DNA from: Variovorax sp.
GTDB lineage: Bacteria; Pseudomonadota; Gammaproteobacteria; Burkholderiales; Burkholderiaceae_C
Reading direction: 5' to 3'
Length of the DNA stretch: 64,000 nucleotides
Assembly: GCA_025352265.1 (NCBI GenBank)
Contig: JANXTS010000012.1
Coordinates: 1 to 64,000 of the forward strand
In this document: positions 49,944-59,206 of the stretch, piece by piece
How positions within the stretch are numbered: the stretch's first letter is position 1
How the letters are laid out: each line of letters starts with the position of its first letter
Made by a program: the position numbers and the translations under genes
Notes under the pieces: model-generated
Told to the model about the DNA's origin: nothing
Database searches by the model: none
The model's input: only the letters and a program-made list of their open reading frames with translations

Positions 49944-50618
49944 TCACATCAGCATCGTGTTGCGAATGAGGCCAACGGCCAACCCTTCGATTTCGAAGGG
50001 CTCGCCTGGCTGCACGATGATCGTCGGATAGTCTGGATTCTCGGCGTGCAGCTCGATGACTTGCTTGTTGCGGCGCAGGCGTTTGACGGTAACTTCATCG
50101 CCCAGCCGTGCCACTACGATCTGGCCGTTGCGCGCCTCTTTGGTGGACTGAACAGCCAGCAGGTCGCCGTCCATGATCCCGGCGTCGCGCATCGACATGC
50201 CTCTCACCTTGAGCAGGTAGTCGGGCTGTCGCTGGAACAGCGTGCTCTCGACGTAGTAAGTTCGATCGACATGCTCTTGCGCAAGGATGGGCGAACCGGC
50301 AGCCACGCGACCGATAAGCGGTAGCGCGAGTTGCGCCATGCCTGGCAGCGAAAGAGAAAACTGGTTGTTGCGTGACTCGTTGAGCGAACGGAGCGCGTCG
50401 CCCCGAAGCCGAATGCCGCGCGACGTGCCACTAACGAGCTCAATGACGCCCTTGCGCGCCAGCGCCTGCAAATGTTCTTCTGCTGCGTTGGCCGATTTGA
50501 AGCCGAGCTCGGTGGCGATTTCTGCACGGGTGGGTGGCGCGCCGGTGCTAGCAATGGCGCTCTGAATGAGATCCAGAATTTGCTGCTGACGGGCTGTAAG
50601 CTTCACTGCGAACTGCAT
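49944..50618 (-). CDS. lexA: LexA repressor
   Basis: LexA represses the SOS regulon and cleaves itself when RecA filaments form on damaged DNA. ATG 50618 gives 224 residues. The N-terminal winged helix-turn-helix includes QQQILDLIQ and [20 protein letters not shown]; the autocleavage bond is Ala107-Gly108 in RVAAGSP, and the catalytic pair is Ser142 ([10 protein letters not shown]) and Lys179 (EVTVKRL). All key residues are present, so the protein should work. A perfect SOS box lies upstream at 50655-50670. Confidence 0.97.
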   Translation of the reverse strand: MQFAVKLTARQQQILDLIQSAIASTGAPPTRAEIATELGFKSANAAEEHLQALARKGVIELVSGTSRGIRLRGDALRSLNESRNNQFSLSLPGMAQLALPLIGRVAAGSPILAQEHVDRTYYVESTLFQRQPDYLLKVRGMSMRDAGIMDGDLLAVQSTKEARNGQIVVARLGDEVTVKRLRRNKQVIELHAENPDYPTIIVQPGEPFEIEGLAVGLIRNTMLM

Positions 50619-50654
50619 GGGAACTCCTTGCGGCACTGGTTGAATGTCCAGTAG

Positions 50655-50670
50655 CTGTATTTTTAAACAG
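50655..50670. promoter_or_regulatory. SOS box (LexA operator)
   Basis: CTGTATTTTTAAACAG is a perfect CTGT-N8-ACAG operator of the E. coli type with an AT-only centre. It is 37 bases before the lexA start and 24 bases before the divergent asparaginase start, so LexA surely controls its own gene and may also touch the neighbour. No second box was noticed nearby. Confidence 0.92.
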
Positions 50671-50693
50671 TTTTTAAAAGTTTGCAAGTCACG

Positions 50694-51701
50694 ATGAAGC
50701 CAAAAGCATTTGAAGTGCGCCGGGTTGTTGTGTTGGGCACAGGCGGCACGATCGCCGGCCGTGCGGCATCGGCCGGGGACAACATCGGCTATGTGGCCGG
50801 CGAGGTGGGTGTCGCAGATCTACTCGAGAGCATCGGCGCGCCGTCTGGCATAACGCTGGTCGCCGAACAGATTGCGCAGGTCGACAGCAAGGACATGAGC
50901 TTCAATGTGTGGCACCAACTAGCGCGGCGATGTGCGCATTGGTCGAACGTGCCCGACGTGATCGGCATCGTCATTACGCACGGCACCGACACGCTTGAAG
51001 AGACTGCGTTTTTCCTGCACTCCGTATTGCCCGCCGAGAAGCCGGTGGTGCTGACCTGCGCGATGCGGCCGGCTACCGCGCTCGCGCCAGACGGCCCGCA
51101 GAATGTGCGCGATGCAATCGCCGTTGCAGTAACTGCGGGCGCCCATGGCGTGACTGTGGTGTGTGCCGGGACCGTGCACAGCGCGGTCGACGTGCAGAAG
51201 GTGCACACCTACCGGCTCGATGCCTTCGCGTCTGGGGACGCCGGGCCGCTTGGCTATGTGGAAGAAGGGGCCCTGCGCCGCGTTCGTGAGTGGCCTACCG
51301 CTGGTGCCGCTTCTGTCGGCCTTGACGCGGCAATCAAACTCGAAGGCATCAGCGCGGACGTCGAATGGCCGCGCGTGGAGATCGTCATGAGCCACGCGGG
51401 TGCGACCGGTGCAGTCATCGATGCGCTGATGGCGCATGGCGCACAGGATGCGGTCGTTCCGGTCCGTGGCCTAGTCCTCGCCGCCACGGGCAACGGCACG
51501 CTGCACCACGGGATCGAGGCTGCTGCCGGTCGAGCCCGTGCGTCGGGCATCAAAATTCTCCGGGCAACGCGCTGTGTCAACGGCCGCATCCTGCCGCGAG
51601 GCGACGACGCCTGGCCCGACGCCGGTGGCTTGTCAGCAGTCAAGGCACGTATCGCGCTCATGCTTGAGTTGATGCGGGAATCGCCACCTGGCGAGGCTTA
51701 A
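50694..51701 (+). CDS. L-asparaginase family protein
   Basis: A 335-residue asparaginase of the bacterial type I/II fold, which hydrolyses asparagine to aspartate and ammonia. The first threonine is in [13 protein letters not shown] (Thr at about 19) and the second in [16 protein letters not shown], with SMRP-type [15 protein letters not shown] further on. There is no signal peptide, so it acts in the cytoplasm. ATG 50694 is used; TTG 50682 would add four residues. The upstream region is shared with lexA and holds the SOS box. Confidence 0.93.
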   Translation: MKPKAFEVRRVVVLGTGGTIAGRAASAGDNIGYVAGEVGVADLLESIGAPSGITLVAEQIAQVDSKDMSFNVWHQLARRCAHWSNVPDVIGIVITHGTDTLEETAFFLHSVLPAEKPVVLTCAMRPATALAPDGPQNVRDAIAVAVTAGAHGVTVVCAGTVHSAVDVQKVHTYRLDAFASGDAGPLGYVEEGALRRVREWPTAGAASVGLDAAIKLEGISADVEWPRVEIVMSHAGATGAVIDALMAHGAQDAVVPVRGLVLAATGNGTLHHGIEAAAGRARASGIKILRATRCVNGRILPRGDDAWPDAGGLSAVKARIALMLELMRESPPGEA

Positions 51702-51776
51702 AGAAGCTTTGGCCTTGCCTTTCAAGGCGCAAAAAAAGCCGCCGCGGCGACTTCTTCGTACGCCTTGAAGGCGGCC

Positions 51777-52490
<714 letters not shown>

Positions 52491-52581
52491 CTATGGGCAA
52501 TGCCTGGCGAGGTCGCGTCGAGGATAGCATGCGACTTAATGCTGAAATGCCCGCAGATTCCGCTCGCGATCGCCGTAGCGA

Positions 52582-53394
52582 TCAAGCTTTTTCGAAGATC
52601 GCGCGCACACGCTGCAAGTCTTCAGGCGTATCGACCCCGGAGCCCGGCGCGAAGTGCGATACATGAACGGCGATGCGGTGTCCGTGCCAAAGCACGCGCA
52701 GTTGTTCGAGCGCCTCGATGGCCTCGATGGGCGCTTGAGGCAGAGCGGGAAATCGCTTGACGAAACCGGCTCGATAACCATAGATGCCGATGTGCCGTAG
52801 CGGCGGCGGCGTCGGCACTGCAGGGATGGAGCCCTTGCCACCTTGGCCGTCCAGACTGGCGCCATCTCTCCACCATGGAATCGGAGCGCGACTGAAGTAC
52901 ATCGCAAAGCCCTTTGCGTCGAGCACCGCCTTCACAACATTCGGGTTCGAGAAATCAGTGGGTTCGACAATGGCATGCACCGCAGTGCTCATGGGGGCGT
53001 CCGGATTGGCCGCCAATGTGTCTGCGACCGCATCGATCAACGATGGATCGATCAATGGCTCGTCGCCTTGCACATTGACGACAATGGCGTCGTCGGCAAG
53101 ACCGAGTTGAATGCAGGCTTCGGCTAACCGGTCGCTGCCGCTAGCGTGGTCGGTGCGCGTCAGCAGCGCAAAGATGCCATGGGCCTCGCAAGCGGCGACG
53201 ATGCTCGGATGATCGGCGGCGACCACCACGCGATCGGCTCGCGACGATTGCGCTCGCTGCGCGACGCGCACGATCATCGGCAAACCGGCGATGTCGGCCA
53301 GGGGTTTATCGGGCAACCGGCTGGAGGCAAGACGCGCGGGGATCAAGACTATGAAAGCAGCCTTTGCCGTCGGAACGACGACCGGCTCAGTCAA
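52582..53394 (-). CDS. kdsB: 3-deoxy-manno-octulosonate cytidylyltransferase
   Basis: KdsB activates Kdo as CMP-Kdo for LPS inner core synthesis. The 270-residue protein has the nucleotidyltransferase N-terminus [29 protein letters not shown] with the metal aspartate, and the late [15 protein letters not shown]. It overlaps Trm112 by four bases and lies in the lipid A/Kdo cluster with lpxK; together with the Kdo hydroxylase at 30668 it forms the Kdo branch of this window. About 15 residues precede the usual start. Confidence 0.96.
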   Translation of the reverse strand: MTEPVVVPTAKAAFIVLIPARLASSRLPDKPLADIAGLPMIVRVAQRAQSSRADRVVVAADHPSIVAACEAHGIFALLTRTDHASGSDRLAEACIQLGLADDAIVVNVQGDEPLIDPSLIDAVADTLAANPDAPMSTAVHAIVEPTDFSNPNVVKAVLDAKGFAMYFSRAPIPWWRDGASLDGQGGKGSIPAVPTPPPLRHIGIYGYRAGFVKRFPALPQAPIEAIEALEQLRVLWHGHRIAVHVSHFAPGSGVDTPEDLQRVRAIFEKA

Positions 53395-53573
53395 AGCCCG
53401 AGCTCTTCGTCCGACAGCGTTCGCGCTTCGTCTTCCAGAAGCACCGGAATCCCGTCCCGCACGGGATAGGCAAGTCGAGCGCTGCGCGAAGAGAGTTCCT
53501 GTTTTTCAGCGTTCCACGTCAGCGGGCCTTTGGTGACGGGGCAGACGAGCAGTTCCAGCAGCTTGGTATCCAT
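53391..53573 (-). CDS. Trm112 family protein (YcaR-like)
   Basis: A 60-residue protein of the Trm112/UPF0434 family with the typical start [17 protein letters not shown] and the later [20 protein letters not shown]. Eukaryotic Trm112 activates methyltransferases; the bacterial role is not settled. Only one of the four zinc cysteines of the eukaryotic form is present, as is usual in Gram-negatives. It is nested between lpxK, whose 3' end overlaps it by 68 bases, and kdsB, which it overlaps by four. The lpxK-ycaR-kdsB order is widely conserved. Confidence 0.92.
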   Translation of the reverse strand: MDTKLLELLVCPVTKGPLTWNAEKQELSSRSARLAYPVRDGIPVLLEDEARTLSDEELGL

Positions 53574-54591
53574 CGACCGATGATAGCTTTACGTCGAGCG
53601 CCGTGAAGAAGGCCTGCTCGGGCGTGAAGTTCAGTGGAACGGCGAGAGCTTCCGGCGTCGAAGGCCAGAGTTTCATTGCATCTTTTTCGGTGCAAAGTAG
53701 GTGCGTCGCTCGCGGGTGCGGCCATAACCAGCTGTCGAAGTCGTGGTGGTCTGGCAGCCCGATCCGGTGCTCGACGCGCACCCCGCGAGCCTCCAGCATG
53801 TCGAAGAATGCGTCGGGTTGGGCGATGGCGGCGACGGCGTCGACTTTCTCCCCTCCGGTCGCAACGAGGTCGGCTAGCGGTGTGCGCATCTCGTTGCTGT
53901 GTACCACCTCGTCGCCCAGCTCGCGGATGGCGGTGAAGCCGGCGAACGCGGGACGCATCCCCGTATGCAAGACCAAGTCGCATTGCCGAGGCCAGGCTTC
54001 CCGCAGAGGACCTGCGGGCAGAAGCCAGCCGTTGCCAACCCCGCGATCATCGAACACGCAAATTTCGACCTCGCGGGCCAGTGCCAAGTGCTGTAGGCCA
54101 TCGTCGCTGACGATCACGTGCGTATCTGGATGGCGCGCTAGCAGGGCCTGTGCGGCTTCGACGCGTCGCCTTGCCACGAACACGGGCGAACCGGTCGCAT
54201 GCCGGATCAGTGCAGGCTCGTCTCCCACCTCGCGCGGATCGGCGCCTAAGAGAACTTCGCGGCAATCGACCGTCTCGCGACCGTAGCCGCGCGACACCAC
54301 ACCGACACGCAAGCCCTGGCGTTGAAGATGCCGAACGATAGCTATCAGGACAGGCGTCTTGCCCGAGCCGCCCGCAATCACGTTGCCCACGACGATCACA
54401 GGTATCCCGATGCGGGTCACCTTCAGCAGGCCGACGCGGTACAACAGGCGCCTCAACCCAAAGCTCACGCCGTACAGAGCGGCTACCGGCCGCAACAGCC
54501 ATGCCAGTACGCCGCGTCGCAGCCATTCGCGCTGCAGCCGCAGGCCGGTCCGCAAGCTAATGTCCCGCCTGTGCGGCCGATTGGGTAGCAA
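53506..54591 (-). CDS. lpxK: Tetraacyldisaccharide 4'-kinase
   Basis: LpxK phosphorylates the 4' position of the lipid A precursor at the inner membrane. The 361-residue protein has a membrane-associated N-terminus ([20 protein letters not shown]), the P-loop [15 protein letters not shown] (about 68-82), SRGYGRE, SDDGLQH with catalytic Asp, and [10 protein letters not shown]. The start TTG 54591 lies 35 bases inside exbD, and the 3' end runs 68 bases into Trm112, ending in a basic tail ([15 protein letters not shown]) longer than typical. The double overlap suggests tight coupling. Confidence 0.93.
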   Translation of the reverse strand: MLPNRPHRRDISLRTGLRLQREWLRRGVLAWLLRPVAALYGVSFGLRRLLYRVGLLKVTRIGIPVIVVGNVIAGGSGKTPVLIAIVRHLQRQGLRVGVVSRGYGRETVDCREVLLGADPREVGDEPALIRHATGSPVFVARRRVEAAQALLARHPDTHVIVSDDGLQHLALAREVEICVFDDRGVGNGWLLPAGPLREAWPRQCDLVLHTGMRPAFAGFTAIRELGDEVVHSNEMRTPLADLVATGGEKVDAVAAIAQPDAFFDMLEARGVRVEHRIGLPDHHDFDSWLWPHPRATHLLCTEKDAMKLWPSTPEALAVPLNFTPEQAFFTALDVKLSSVDGYQAAGTARLPRHQRPADVER

Positions 54592-54997
54592 AGGTAATCT
54601 GCATGAGACCGGCGCGTCGCGCCGCCTCCATCACCGTGATGACTGCCTGATGCGGCGACATCGCATCGGCGCTGATGACCACGACGTTGTCTTTGGCTCC
54701 GCCGCTCGCTGCGGCCAGGGCGGCTGCCACAGTTTCGACGCTACGGTCGGGCAGGATGGTTTTGTTGATGGAATAGCGACCATCGGACGACACAGCCACG
54801 ATGATTTCTTTCGGGTAGTCGCGCTGCGCGTCGGCATCTGCCACCGGCAACTTGAGCTGCATTTCAGTGAATTTGCTGTATGTCGTCGACAGCATCAGGA
54901 AAATCAGTACTACCAGCAGGACGTCGATAAACGGGATCAGGTTGATCTCCGGCTCGTCTCGCGTGCCATGTCGAAAGTGCATGCGTCCGGGCTTCAT
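54557..54997 (-). CDS. exbD: Biopolymer transporter ExbD/TolR family
   Basis: ExbD with ExbB harvests the proton gradient and passes energy to TonB-type proteins or to envelope transport. The 146-residue protein has a short cytoplasmic start (MHFRHGTRDEPEINLIPFID), one transmembrane helix (about 18-38, VLLVVLIFLMLS) containing the essential aspartate in FIDVLL, and a periplasmic domain. It begins three bases after exbB ends and overlaps lpxK. The exbBD-lpxK order is common in beta-proteobacteria; TonB is not in this window. Confidence 0.93.
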   Translation of the reverse strand: MKPGRMHFRHGTRDEPEINLIPFIDVLLVVLIFLMLSTTYSKFTEMQLKLPVADADAQRDYPKEIIVAVSSDGRYSINKTILPDRSVETVAAALAAASGGAKDNVVVISADAMSPHQAVITVMEAARRAGLMQITFATQSAAQAGH

Positions 54998-55000
54998 CGC

Positions 55001-55633
55001 TTATTTGCGCAGGGCGTTGAGATGCCGCGCAAAACGTTCGCCGGCAAGCTCGAGGTTGAGCAGATACTCGTCGACCCGGGTGCGAAAGTAGCGCCAGAAA
55101 ATCAGCGTTGGAATTGCCACGATCAGCCCAAATGCCGTGTTGTAAAGAGCGATCGATATGCCGTGGGCCAACTGCGCTGGATTGCCCGACCCAACCGCGC
55201 CCCCGGCCGGCGATTGCGATCCGAATATTTCGATCATGCCGATGACCGTGCCAAGCAGCCCGAGCAGTGGCGCAGCCGAAGCGATCGTCGCCAACGCCGG
55301 CAACCAACGTTCGAGCTTATGGGCCACGGTGCGGCCGGCGGCTTCCATTGCGGCTCTAAGATCGTCTTCAGTGCAGCGCGGATTGGCGTTCAGCGCGCGG
55401 AATCCGGCAGCCAGCACCTGGCCAAGAAAAGAATTGTTCTCCAGCTTTGTCACCACGTCGGGCCCCGGGATCGAGGTCTGCGACACGGTGATGGCTTCGT
55501 CGAGCAGCTTGGGCGGCAGCACACGGGCGGTTTTCAGGCTGGTGAATCGTTCAATGACAAGCGCAAGCGCCAACACCGAACAGGCGAGTAGTGGCCAGAT
55601 TGGCCAGCCCGCAGCAACTATGATCGAAAACAA
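55001..55633 (-). CDS. exbB: MotA/TolQ/ExbB proton channel family protein
   Basis: ExbB forms the pentameric proton channel around ExbD. TTG 55633 is chosen because GGAGGG lies four bases upstream; it gives 210 residues with three transmembrane helices (about 5-27, 110-132 and 155-177). The conserved LATIASAAPLLGLLGTVIGM and the small-residue-rich IALYNTAFGLIVAIPTL are typical. The open frame continues upstream for 148 codons but that part does not look like protein. exbD follows after three bases. Confidence 0.93.
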   Translation of the reverse strand: MFSIIVAAGWPIWPLLACSVLALALVIERFTSLKTARVLPPKLLDEAITVSQTSIPGPDVVTKLENNSFLGQVLAAGFRALNANPRCTEDDLRAAMEAAGRTVAHKLERWLPALATIASAAPLLGLLGTVIGMIEIFGSQSPAGGAVGSGNPAQLAHGISIALYNTAFGLIVAIPTLIFWRYFRTRVDEYLLNLELAGERFARHLNALRK

Positions 55634-55670
55634 AGAACCCTCCGGCCCGTGGATTGCAAATGCGCGGCGA

Positions 55671-55741
55671 TTATCCACCGAGCGCGCTCCATAAAGTGCA
55701 ATGTGCTGCTGTAGGCGCCGACTCACAGATTCTGTGGATAA
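55671..55741. promoter_or_regulatory. Pair of DnaA-box-like sites in exbB-xseA gap
   Basis: TTATCCACC at 55671-55679 matches the DnaA box TTATCCACA in eight of nine bases, and TGTGGATAA at 55733-55741 is a perfect box on the opposite strand. They are 53 bases apart in the 310-base divergent gap, which otherwise has no gene. Two boxes are too few for an origin; DnaA control of either flanking gene, or chance, are the options. Confidence 0.3.
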
Positions 55742-55797
55742 CTTTGTGACTAACCCCATGAGCAACCGACACGAATCCGCGACCGCCGTGGCTTCCA

Positions 55798-55842
55798 TTG
55801 AATCGATTGAATTTTGAGCAGCCGTTTTCTCAATCGAATCAA
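55798..55842. repeat. Long imperfect inverted repeat upstream of xseA
   Basis: TTGAATCGATTGA at 55798-55810 pairs with TCAATCGAATCAA at 55830-55842 in 12 of 13 positions around a 19-base loop. It lacks a T tract, so it is not a simple terminator. It is about 100 bases before xseA and may be part of its promoter region or an mRNA leader hairpin. Confidence 0.45.
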
Positions 55843-55943
55843 CGAGTTGCACCAAGACTCGGGCGGCTTGCCCACCGGTCAGGCTACTTCGATCATCGCG
55901 ACGTGGAGTGTGGACGAGTCGACGATCGGCAAGGTGAATCGTG

Positions 55944-57257
55944 ATGAGTGACAACGGACCTGTTTCAACACCGGGCGGCCGTGTCTGGGCTGTTGGTGCT
56001 TTGTGCCAGGCGGTGGGCAATACGCTCGAAGCGAGATTTAATCCGGTGACCGTGCGCGGTGAAATTTCCGGCTTCACGAAGGCTTCGAGCGGTCACTGCT
56101 ATTTTTCCTTGAAGGACGAATCCGGGCAGTTGCGCAGCGCCATGTTCCGCCGCGCGGCAAGCCTGCTCGACTTCGTGCCGCGTGACGGTGACCAGGTCGA
56201 AGTGCGCGGCCGGCTCACCGTGTACGAGCCGCGCGGCGATCTGCAGCTGGTGGCTGAGAGTCTGCGGCGCGCGGGCCAGGGCGCACTCTTTGAGCAATTT
56301 TTGCAGCGTAAAGCCAAACTCGAGGCGGAGGGGCTGTTCGATCCGGCGCGCAAACGATCGCTTCCGTCGATGCCTCGCGCCATTGGGTTGGTGACGTCGA
56401 CGGGCGCCGCGGCCTTGCACGATGTCGTGACCGCACTGCGCCGTCGCGTACCGCACATCTCCGTTGTGCTGTCGCCGGCCGCAGTGCAGGGGGCGAATGC
56501 GCCCGCCGAACTGGTTCGCGCCTTGCACGCGCTGTACGCGATGCAGCCGCCGGTCGATGTCATCCTGCTGGTGCGGGGCGGCGGTTCGATCGAAGACCTT
56601 TGGGCCTTCAACGATGAAGCGTTGGCGCGCACGATCGCGCAGAGCCCGGTGCCGATCGTCAGCGGCGTCGGCCACGAAACCGACTTCACCATCGCCGACT
56701 TCTGCGCCGATCTGCGTGCGCCGACACCAACGGCCGCCGCTGAACTCGTCTCCGCGTCGCAGGAGTTGTGGCTCGGGGCGCTCGGGTTGATTGAGGAGCG
56801 CCTTGTGGGCGCATTGGGCAGCCGCATCGATGTCCTAGGCCAGCGTCTTGATCTGGCAGCCGGTCGTCTGGCACGTCCTTCGGCATTGGTCGCTCGTCAG
56901 AGGTTGCGCCTGACGTACCAGGCGCAGCGTCTGCACTATGCGGTGCTGTCGAAAACGCAGCGGTTGGGGCAGGCTCAGACCCATCTGCAGCAGGACTTCC
57001 CTCGACAGCTCAAGCGAAGTTTCGATGAGCGGCGCGAGCGGTTGCAGCGCGTGGCTTCTAGGTTGCGCCTGCTGGACCCGGCACTGGTGCTGCAACGCGG
57101 CTATGCCTGGCTTACCGGCACAGAAGGCCGCGCCATCACAAGCGTGTCACAGCTCAATGTGGAAGATCTGGTCGAGGCGCGACTTGTTGACGGCGCAGTG
57201 CAAGTCACCGTAAAGGGCGTGCGGCCAACGGGAACGCGTCCGACACGACCGTCGTGA
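55944..57257 (+). CDS. xseA: Exodeoxyribonuclease VII large subunit
   Basis: XseA is the catalytic subunit of Exo VII, a single-strand-specific DNA exonuclease used in repair. The 437-residue protein has the N-terminal OB fold RFNPVTVRGEISGFTKASSG and YFSLKDESGQLRSAMF, the catalytic central domain with VTSTGAAALHD, VRGGGSIEDLWAFNDE and GHETDFTIADFCAD, and a C-terminal coiled coil (about 280-390) that binds XseB. ATG 55944 is used, seven bases after AAGGTG; GTG 55941 is adjacent. xseB is not next to it. Confidence 0.96.
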   Translation: MSDNGPVSTPGGRVWAVGALCQAVGNTLEARFNPVTVRGEISGFTKASSGHCYFSLKDESGQLRSAMFRRAASLLDFVPRDGDQVEVRGRLTVYEPRGDLQLVAESLRRAGQGALFEQFLQRKAKLEAEGLFDPARKRSLPSMPRAIGLVTSTGAAALHDVVTALRRRVPHISVVLSPAAVQGANAPAELVRALHALYAMQPPVDVILLVRGGGSIEDLWAFNDEALARTIAQSPVPIVSGVGHETDFTIADFCADLRAPTPTAAAELVSASQELWLGALGLIEERLVGALGSRIDVLGQRLDLAAGRLARPSALVARQRLRLTYQAQRLHYAVLSKTQRLGQAQTHLQQDFPRQLKRSFDERRERLQRVASRLRLLDPALVLQRGYAWLTGTEGRAITSVSQLNVEDLVEARLVDGAVQVTVKGVRPTGTRPTRPS

Positions 57258-57305
57258 TTCCTTTCTAGAATGAACTATCCAACAACCAACCCGCGAGAAA
57301 AAAAC

Positions 57306-57887
57306 ATGGAACACGTTCTGCCACCCCTGCCGTACGCAATGGACGCATTGGCTCCCGAGTACTCGAAAGAAACGCTCGAGTACCACTACGGCAAGCATCA
57401 CAACGCCTACGTCGTGAACTTGAATAACCTGCAGAAGGGAACCGAGTTCGAGAGCATCACTCTTGAAGAAATCATCAAAAAATCGAGCGGTGGCATCTAT
57501 AACAACTCGGCCCAGGTCTGGAACCACACTTTCTTCTGGAACTGCATGAAGCCACAGGGGGGCGGCACGCCGACCGGCGCTTTGGCCAAGGCCATCGATG
57601 CCAAGTGGGGCAGCTATGACGCCTTCAAGGAGGCTTTCGTCAAGTCAGCTGTCGGCAACTTCGGTTCGGGCTGGACGTGGCTGGTGAAAAAGTCTGATGG
57701 CTCGGTCGACATCGTCAACACCGGCGCCGCTGGTACGCCTCTGACCACTGCCGACACGGCTCTACTGACGGTAGACGTATGGGAACACGCTTACTACATT
57801 GACTACCGCAACATGCGTCCGAAGTTCGTCGAGACCTTCTTGGCGAAGCTCGCGAACTGGGATTTCGCGGCGAAGAATTTCGGCTGA
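57306..57887 (+). CDS. sodB: Superoxide dismutase [Fe]
   Basis: SodB removes superoxide in the cytoplasm. ATG 57306 gives 193 residues. Metal ligands: His27 in [12 protein letters not shown], His in [13 protein letters not shown], and Asp/His in [26 protein letters not shown] is the conserved core. The residues around the active site (for example the alanine-rich AAGTPL) favour the iron type, as in most beta-proteobacteria; this is inference. A strong bidirectional terminator follows. Confidence 0.97.
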   Translation: MEHVLPPLPYAMDALAPEYSKETLEYHYGKHHNAYVVNLNNLQKGTEFESITLEEIIKKSSGGIYNNSAQVWNHTFFWNCMKPQGGGTPTGALAKAIDAKWGSYDAFKEAFVKSAVGNFGSGWTWLVKKSDGSVDIVNTGAAGTPLTTADTALLTVDVWEHAYYIDYRNMRPKFVETFLAKLANWDFAAKNFG

Positions 57888-57909
57888 GCCGGCATTCGTT
57901 CTGTAGAGC

Positions 57910-57938
57910 AAAAAGCCGACCTCTGGGTCGGCTTTTTT
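57910..57938. terminator. Bidirectional terminator between sodB and the DUF192 gene
   Basis: GCCGACC at 57915-57921, loop TCTG and GGTCGGC at 57926-57932 form a 7-bp stem, flanked by five A residues (57910-57914) on one side and six T residues (57933-57938) on the other. It can stop the plus-strand sodB transcript and the convergent minus-strand transcript. Confidence 0.9.
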
Positions 57939-57967
57939 GTGCCCGCAATGTATCGGCGTGTTCCTGC

Positions 57968-58438
57968 CTAACGCTGCATTTCGAACGGCGCGCCAGTGAG
58001 CTTTGTGCCTTTCTTCAAGTTCTTTTTGGCGAACCAACCCTGATTCATCTCAAGAACGTAGCGGACCGGCTCTTCGGAGCAATGCGAGTCTTCGGTTTGG
58101 GGCTTCATGTCGGCCAAGTTCACGATGCGCCCGTCGTCGGAAACGAATGCCGCGGTCAGTGGCAAGATCGTGTTCTTCATCCAGAAGCATTGCGTGGCCG
58201 GCTGCTCGAATATGAACAACATGCCTTCCGGCTGCGGCATCTCCTTGCGAAACATCAGGCCGACCTCGCGTTGTTGAGGCGTCACCGCCAACTGCGTATC
58301 GATCTGGTACACACCGGCCGTGAGCTTGACGCGCCGGAGGTCAAGTTGGGGCTCTTGAGCCTGGGCAGTCAGGGCCAAACAAAAGACCAATGACGCAGAC
58401 AGCGCGAGCGCGGCGACGAAACGCTGGAACATGTACAA
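57968..58438 (-). CDS. DUF192 domain-containing exported protein
   Basis: A 156-residue protein with a Sec signal peptide (about 1-28, ending TAQAQ) and a DUF192 domain: VTPQQREVGLMFRKEMPQPE, LFIFEQPATQCFWMKNTILP, AAFVSDDGRIVNLADMKP and RYVLEMNQGWFAKKNLKKGT. The family is conserved and periplasmic, and its function is not known. The start may be at 58438 or at the ATG six bases later. In relatives this gene sits beside icd; here two small secreted-protein genes and an icd remnant lie upstream. Confidence 0.9.
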   Translation of the reverse strand: MYMFQRFVAALALSASLVFCLALTAQAQEPQLDLRRVKLTAGVYQIDTQLAVTPQQREVGLMFRKEMPQPEGMLFIFEQPATQCFWMKNTILPLTAAFVSDDGRIVNLADMKPQTEDSHCSEEPVRYVLEMNQGWFAKKNLKKGTKLTGAPFEMQR

Positions 58439-58475
58439 AGACTTTCAAAATGCGGAAGAACGATTCTCGACGCAA

Positions 58476-58501
58476 ACAAAAATGCCCGCAGACGCGGGCA
58501 T
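58476..58501 (-). terminator. Terminator of the His-rich small protein gene
   Basis: ATGCCCGC-GTCT-GCGGGCAT on the minus strand (58501-58482) is an 8-bp stem followed by TTTTG. It lies 20 bases after the stop of the small His-rich gene and before the DUF192 gene, so the latter is probably transcribed separately. Confidence 0.85.
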
Positions 58502-58520
58502 CTTCGGCAAGCGCTGAGGC

Positions 58521-58715
58521 TTACATCGCGTGATGACGCACGGCCTTTCGGTGGTGGTAATGACGAGCCACGACTTTGTGCTTCTTCATGTGATGAACCG
58601 GCGCGTGCGCCACGGTGTGAACGCGTGCCACCGGGACGGAGACATGAGCGGGAGCCTGGGCAAATGCGCCGGCAGAGAAGAGACCGGCGACGAGGACGGC
58701 GAGCAGCTTGTTCAT
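58521..58715 (-). CDS. Small secreted histidine-rich basic protein
   Basis: A 64-residue precursor. ATG 58715 is preceded by AGGA and begins MNKLLAVLVAGLFSAGAFAQ, a clear signal peptide. The mature part of about 44 residues is rich in His, Lys, Arg, Ala and Val (for example HHMKKHKVVARHYHHRKAV) and has no Cys. It could bind metal or nucleic acid or coat the envelope, but no family is recognised. Its signal peptide and upstream sequence closely resemble those of the gene at 58868-59185, while the mature parts differ. Confidence 0.75.
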   Translation of the reverse strand: MNKLLAVLVAGLFSAGAFAQAPAHVSVPVARVHTVAHAPVHHMKKHKVVARHYHHRKAVRHHAM

Positions 58716-58736
58716 TGGAAATCCTGTAAATCGATT

Positions 58737-58753
58737 ATTTGAAACCCTCCCCC
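58737..58753 (-). promoter_or_regulatory. Upstream box of His-rich gene, shared with its neighbour
   Basis: On the minus strand GGGGGAGGGTTTCAAAT lies 22 bases before the ATG. The gene at 59185 has CGGGAGGCGTTTTCAAAT-like sequence at 59223-59207 at the same distance. The shared pattern GGGAGG...TTTCAAAT suggests a common promoter or leader element, or simply recent duplication. Confidence 0.5.
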
Positions 58754-58820
58754 TATGGAAGGACTCACGTTCAACGAATGCCGTGCGCGGCGGTTGACAC
58801 GTTTGCTCACAGCACGCGCG

Positions 58821-58847
58821 AAAAAAAAGCGCCAGTTGGCGCTTTTT
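58821..58847 (-). terminator. Terminator between the two small secreted-protein genes
   Basis: GCGCC at 58829-58833, loop AGTT and GGCGC at 58838-58842 (extended by flanking A-T pairs) with eight A residues at 58821-58828 and five T residues at 58843-58847. On the minus strand it terminates the gene that stops at 58868. The two small genes are thus separate transcription units. Confidence 0.85.
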
Positions 58848-58867
58848 AGCTCCGGCCATGAGCCGAA

Positions 58868-59185
58868 TTACTGGGGCGTGCCGCCTTGCGTGCTGCGACG
58901 CTTCAGACTGCCGTCCTTGTTGCGGCGACGTGCGTCGCGCGTTTCGGCACGTGCTTGACCGGCAGCAGCAGCCTTTCCGGTACCGATGGCACCGCCTTCA
59001 GCTGTCTTGGCTTCGTCACCGCCAGCAGCCTTGACCTGTCCGGCAGGACGCGCTGCAACCTTGGCATCTGCGCGAGCAGCGGTCTTGCCTTGAGCCGTGG
59101 GGTCGAGTTCGCCTGGCTTCGTTGCTTGGGCGTAGGCACCGGCTGCGAACAGGCCGGCGATCATGACTGCGAGAACTTTGCTCAT
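58868..59185 (-). CDS. Small secreted Ala/Lys/Arg-rich protein
   Basis: A 105-residue precursor starting MSKVLAVMIAGLFAAGAYAQ, a signal peptide nearly identical in pattern to that of the neighbouring His-rich gene. The mature part is low-complexity and charged (KTAARADAKVAARPAGQVKA) and ends in a basic tail (RDARRRNKDGSLKRRSTQGG). It has no Cys and is probably unfolded. No function is assigned. The repeated AxAxAKxxAR pattern recalls alanine-rich histone-like tails, but there is no real evidence for DNA binding. Confidence 0.72.
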   Translation of the reverse strand: MSKVLAVMIAGLFAAGAYAQATKPGELDPTAQGKTAARADAKVAARPAGQVKAAGGDEAKTAEGGAIGTGKAAAAGQARAETRDARRRNKDGSLKRRSTQGGTPQ

Positions 59186-59206
59186 TACGGATTCCTCAGT
59201 GGATTG

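Noticed and set aside
51717-51776. Coding-like stretch after adk (reads AFKAYEEVAAAAFFAP in a shifted frame)
   Set aside because: Too short, no start or ribosome binding site, and better seen as GC-rich inverted repeats with a T run that could terminate adk.
52568-52583. GATCGC-CGTA-GCGATC hairpin at the kdsB stop
   Set aside because: It overlaps the stop codon and has no T tract on the minus strand, so it is not listed as a terminator.
55634-56077. Open frame extending exbB upstream by 148 codons
   Set aside because: A strong ribosome binding site fits TTG 55633, and the upstream translation is low in structure and overlaps xseA, so it is read as non-coding.
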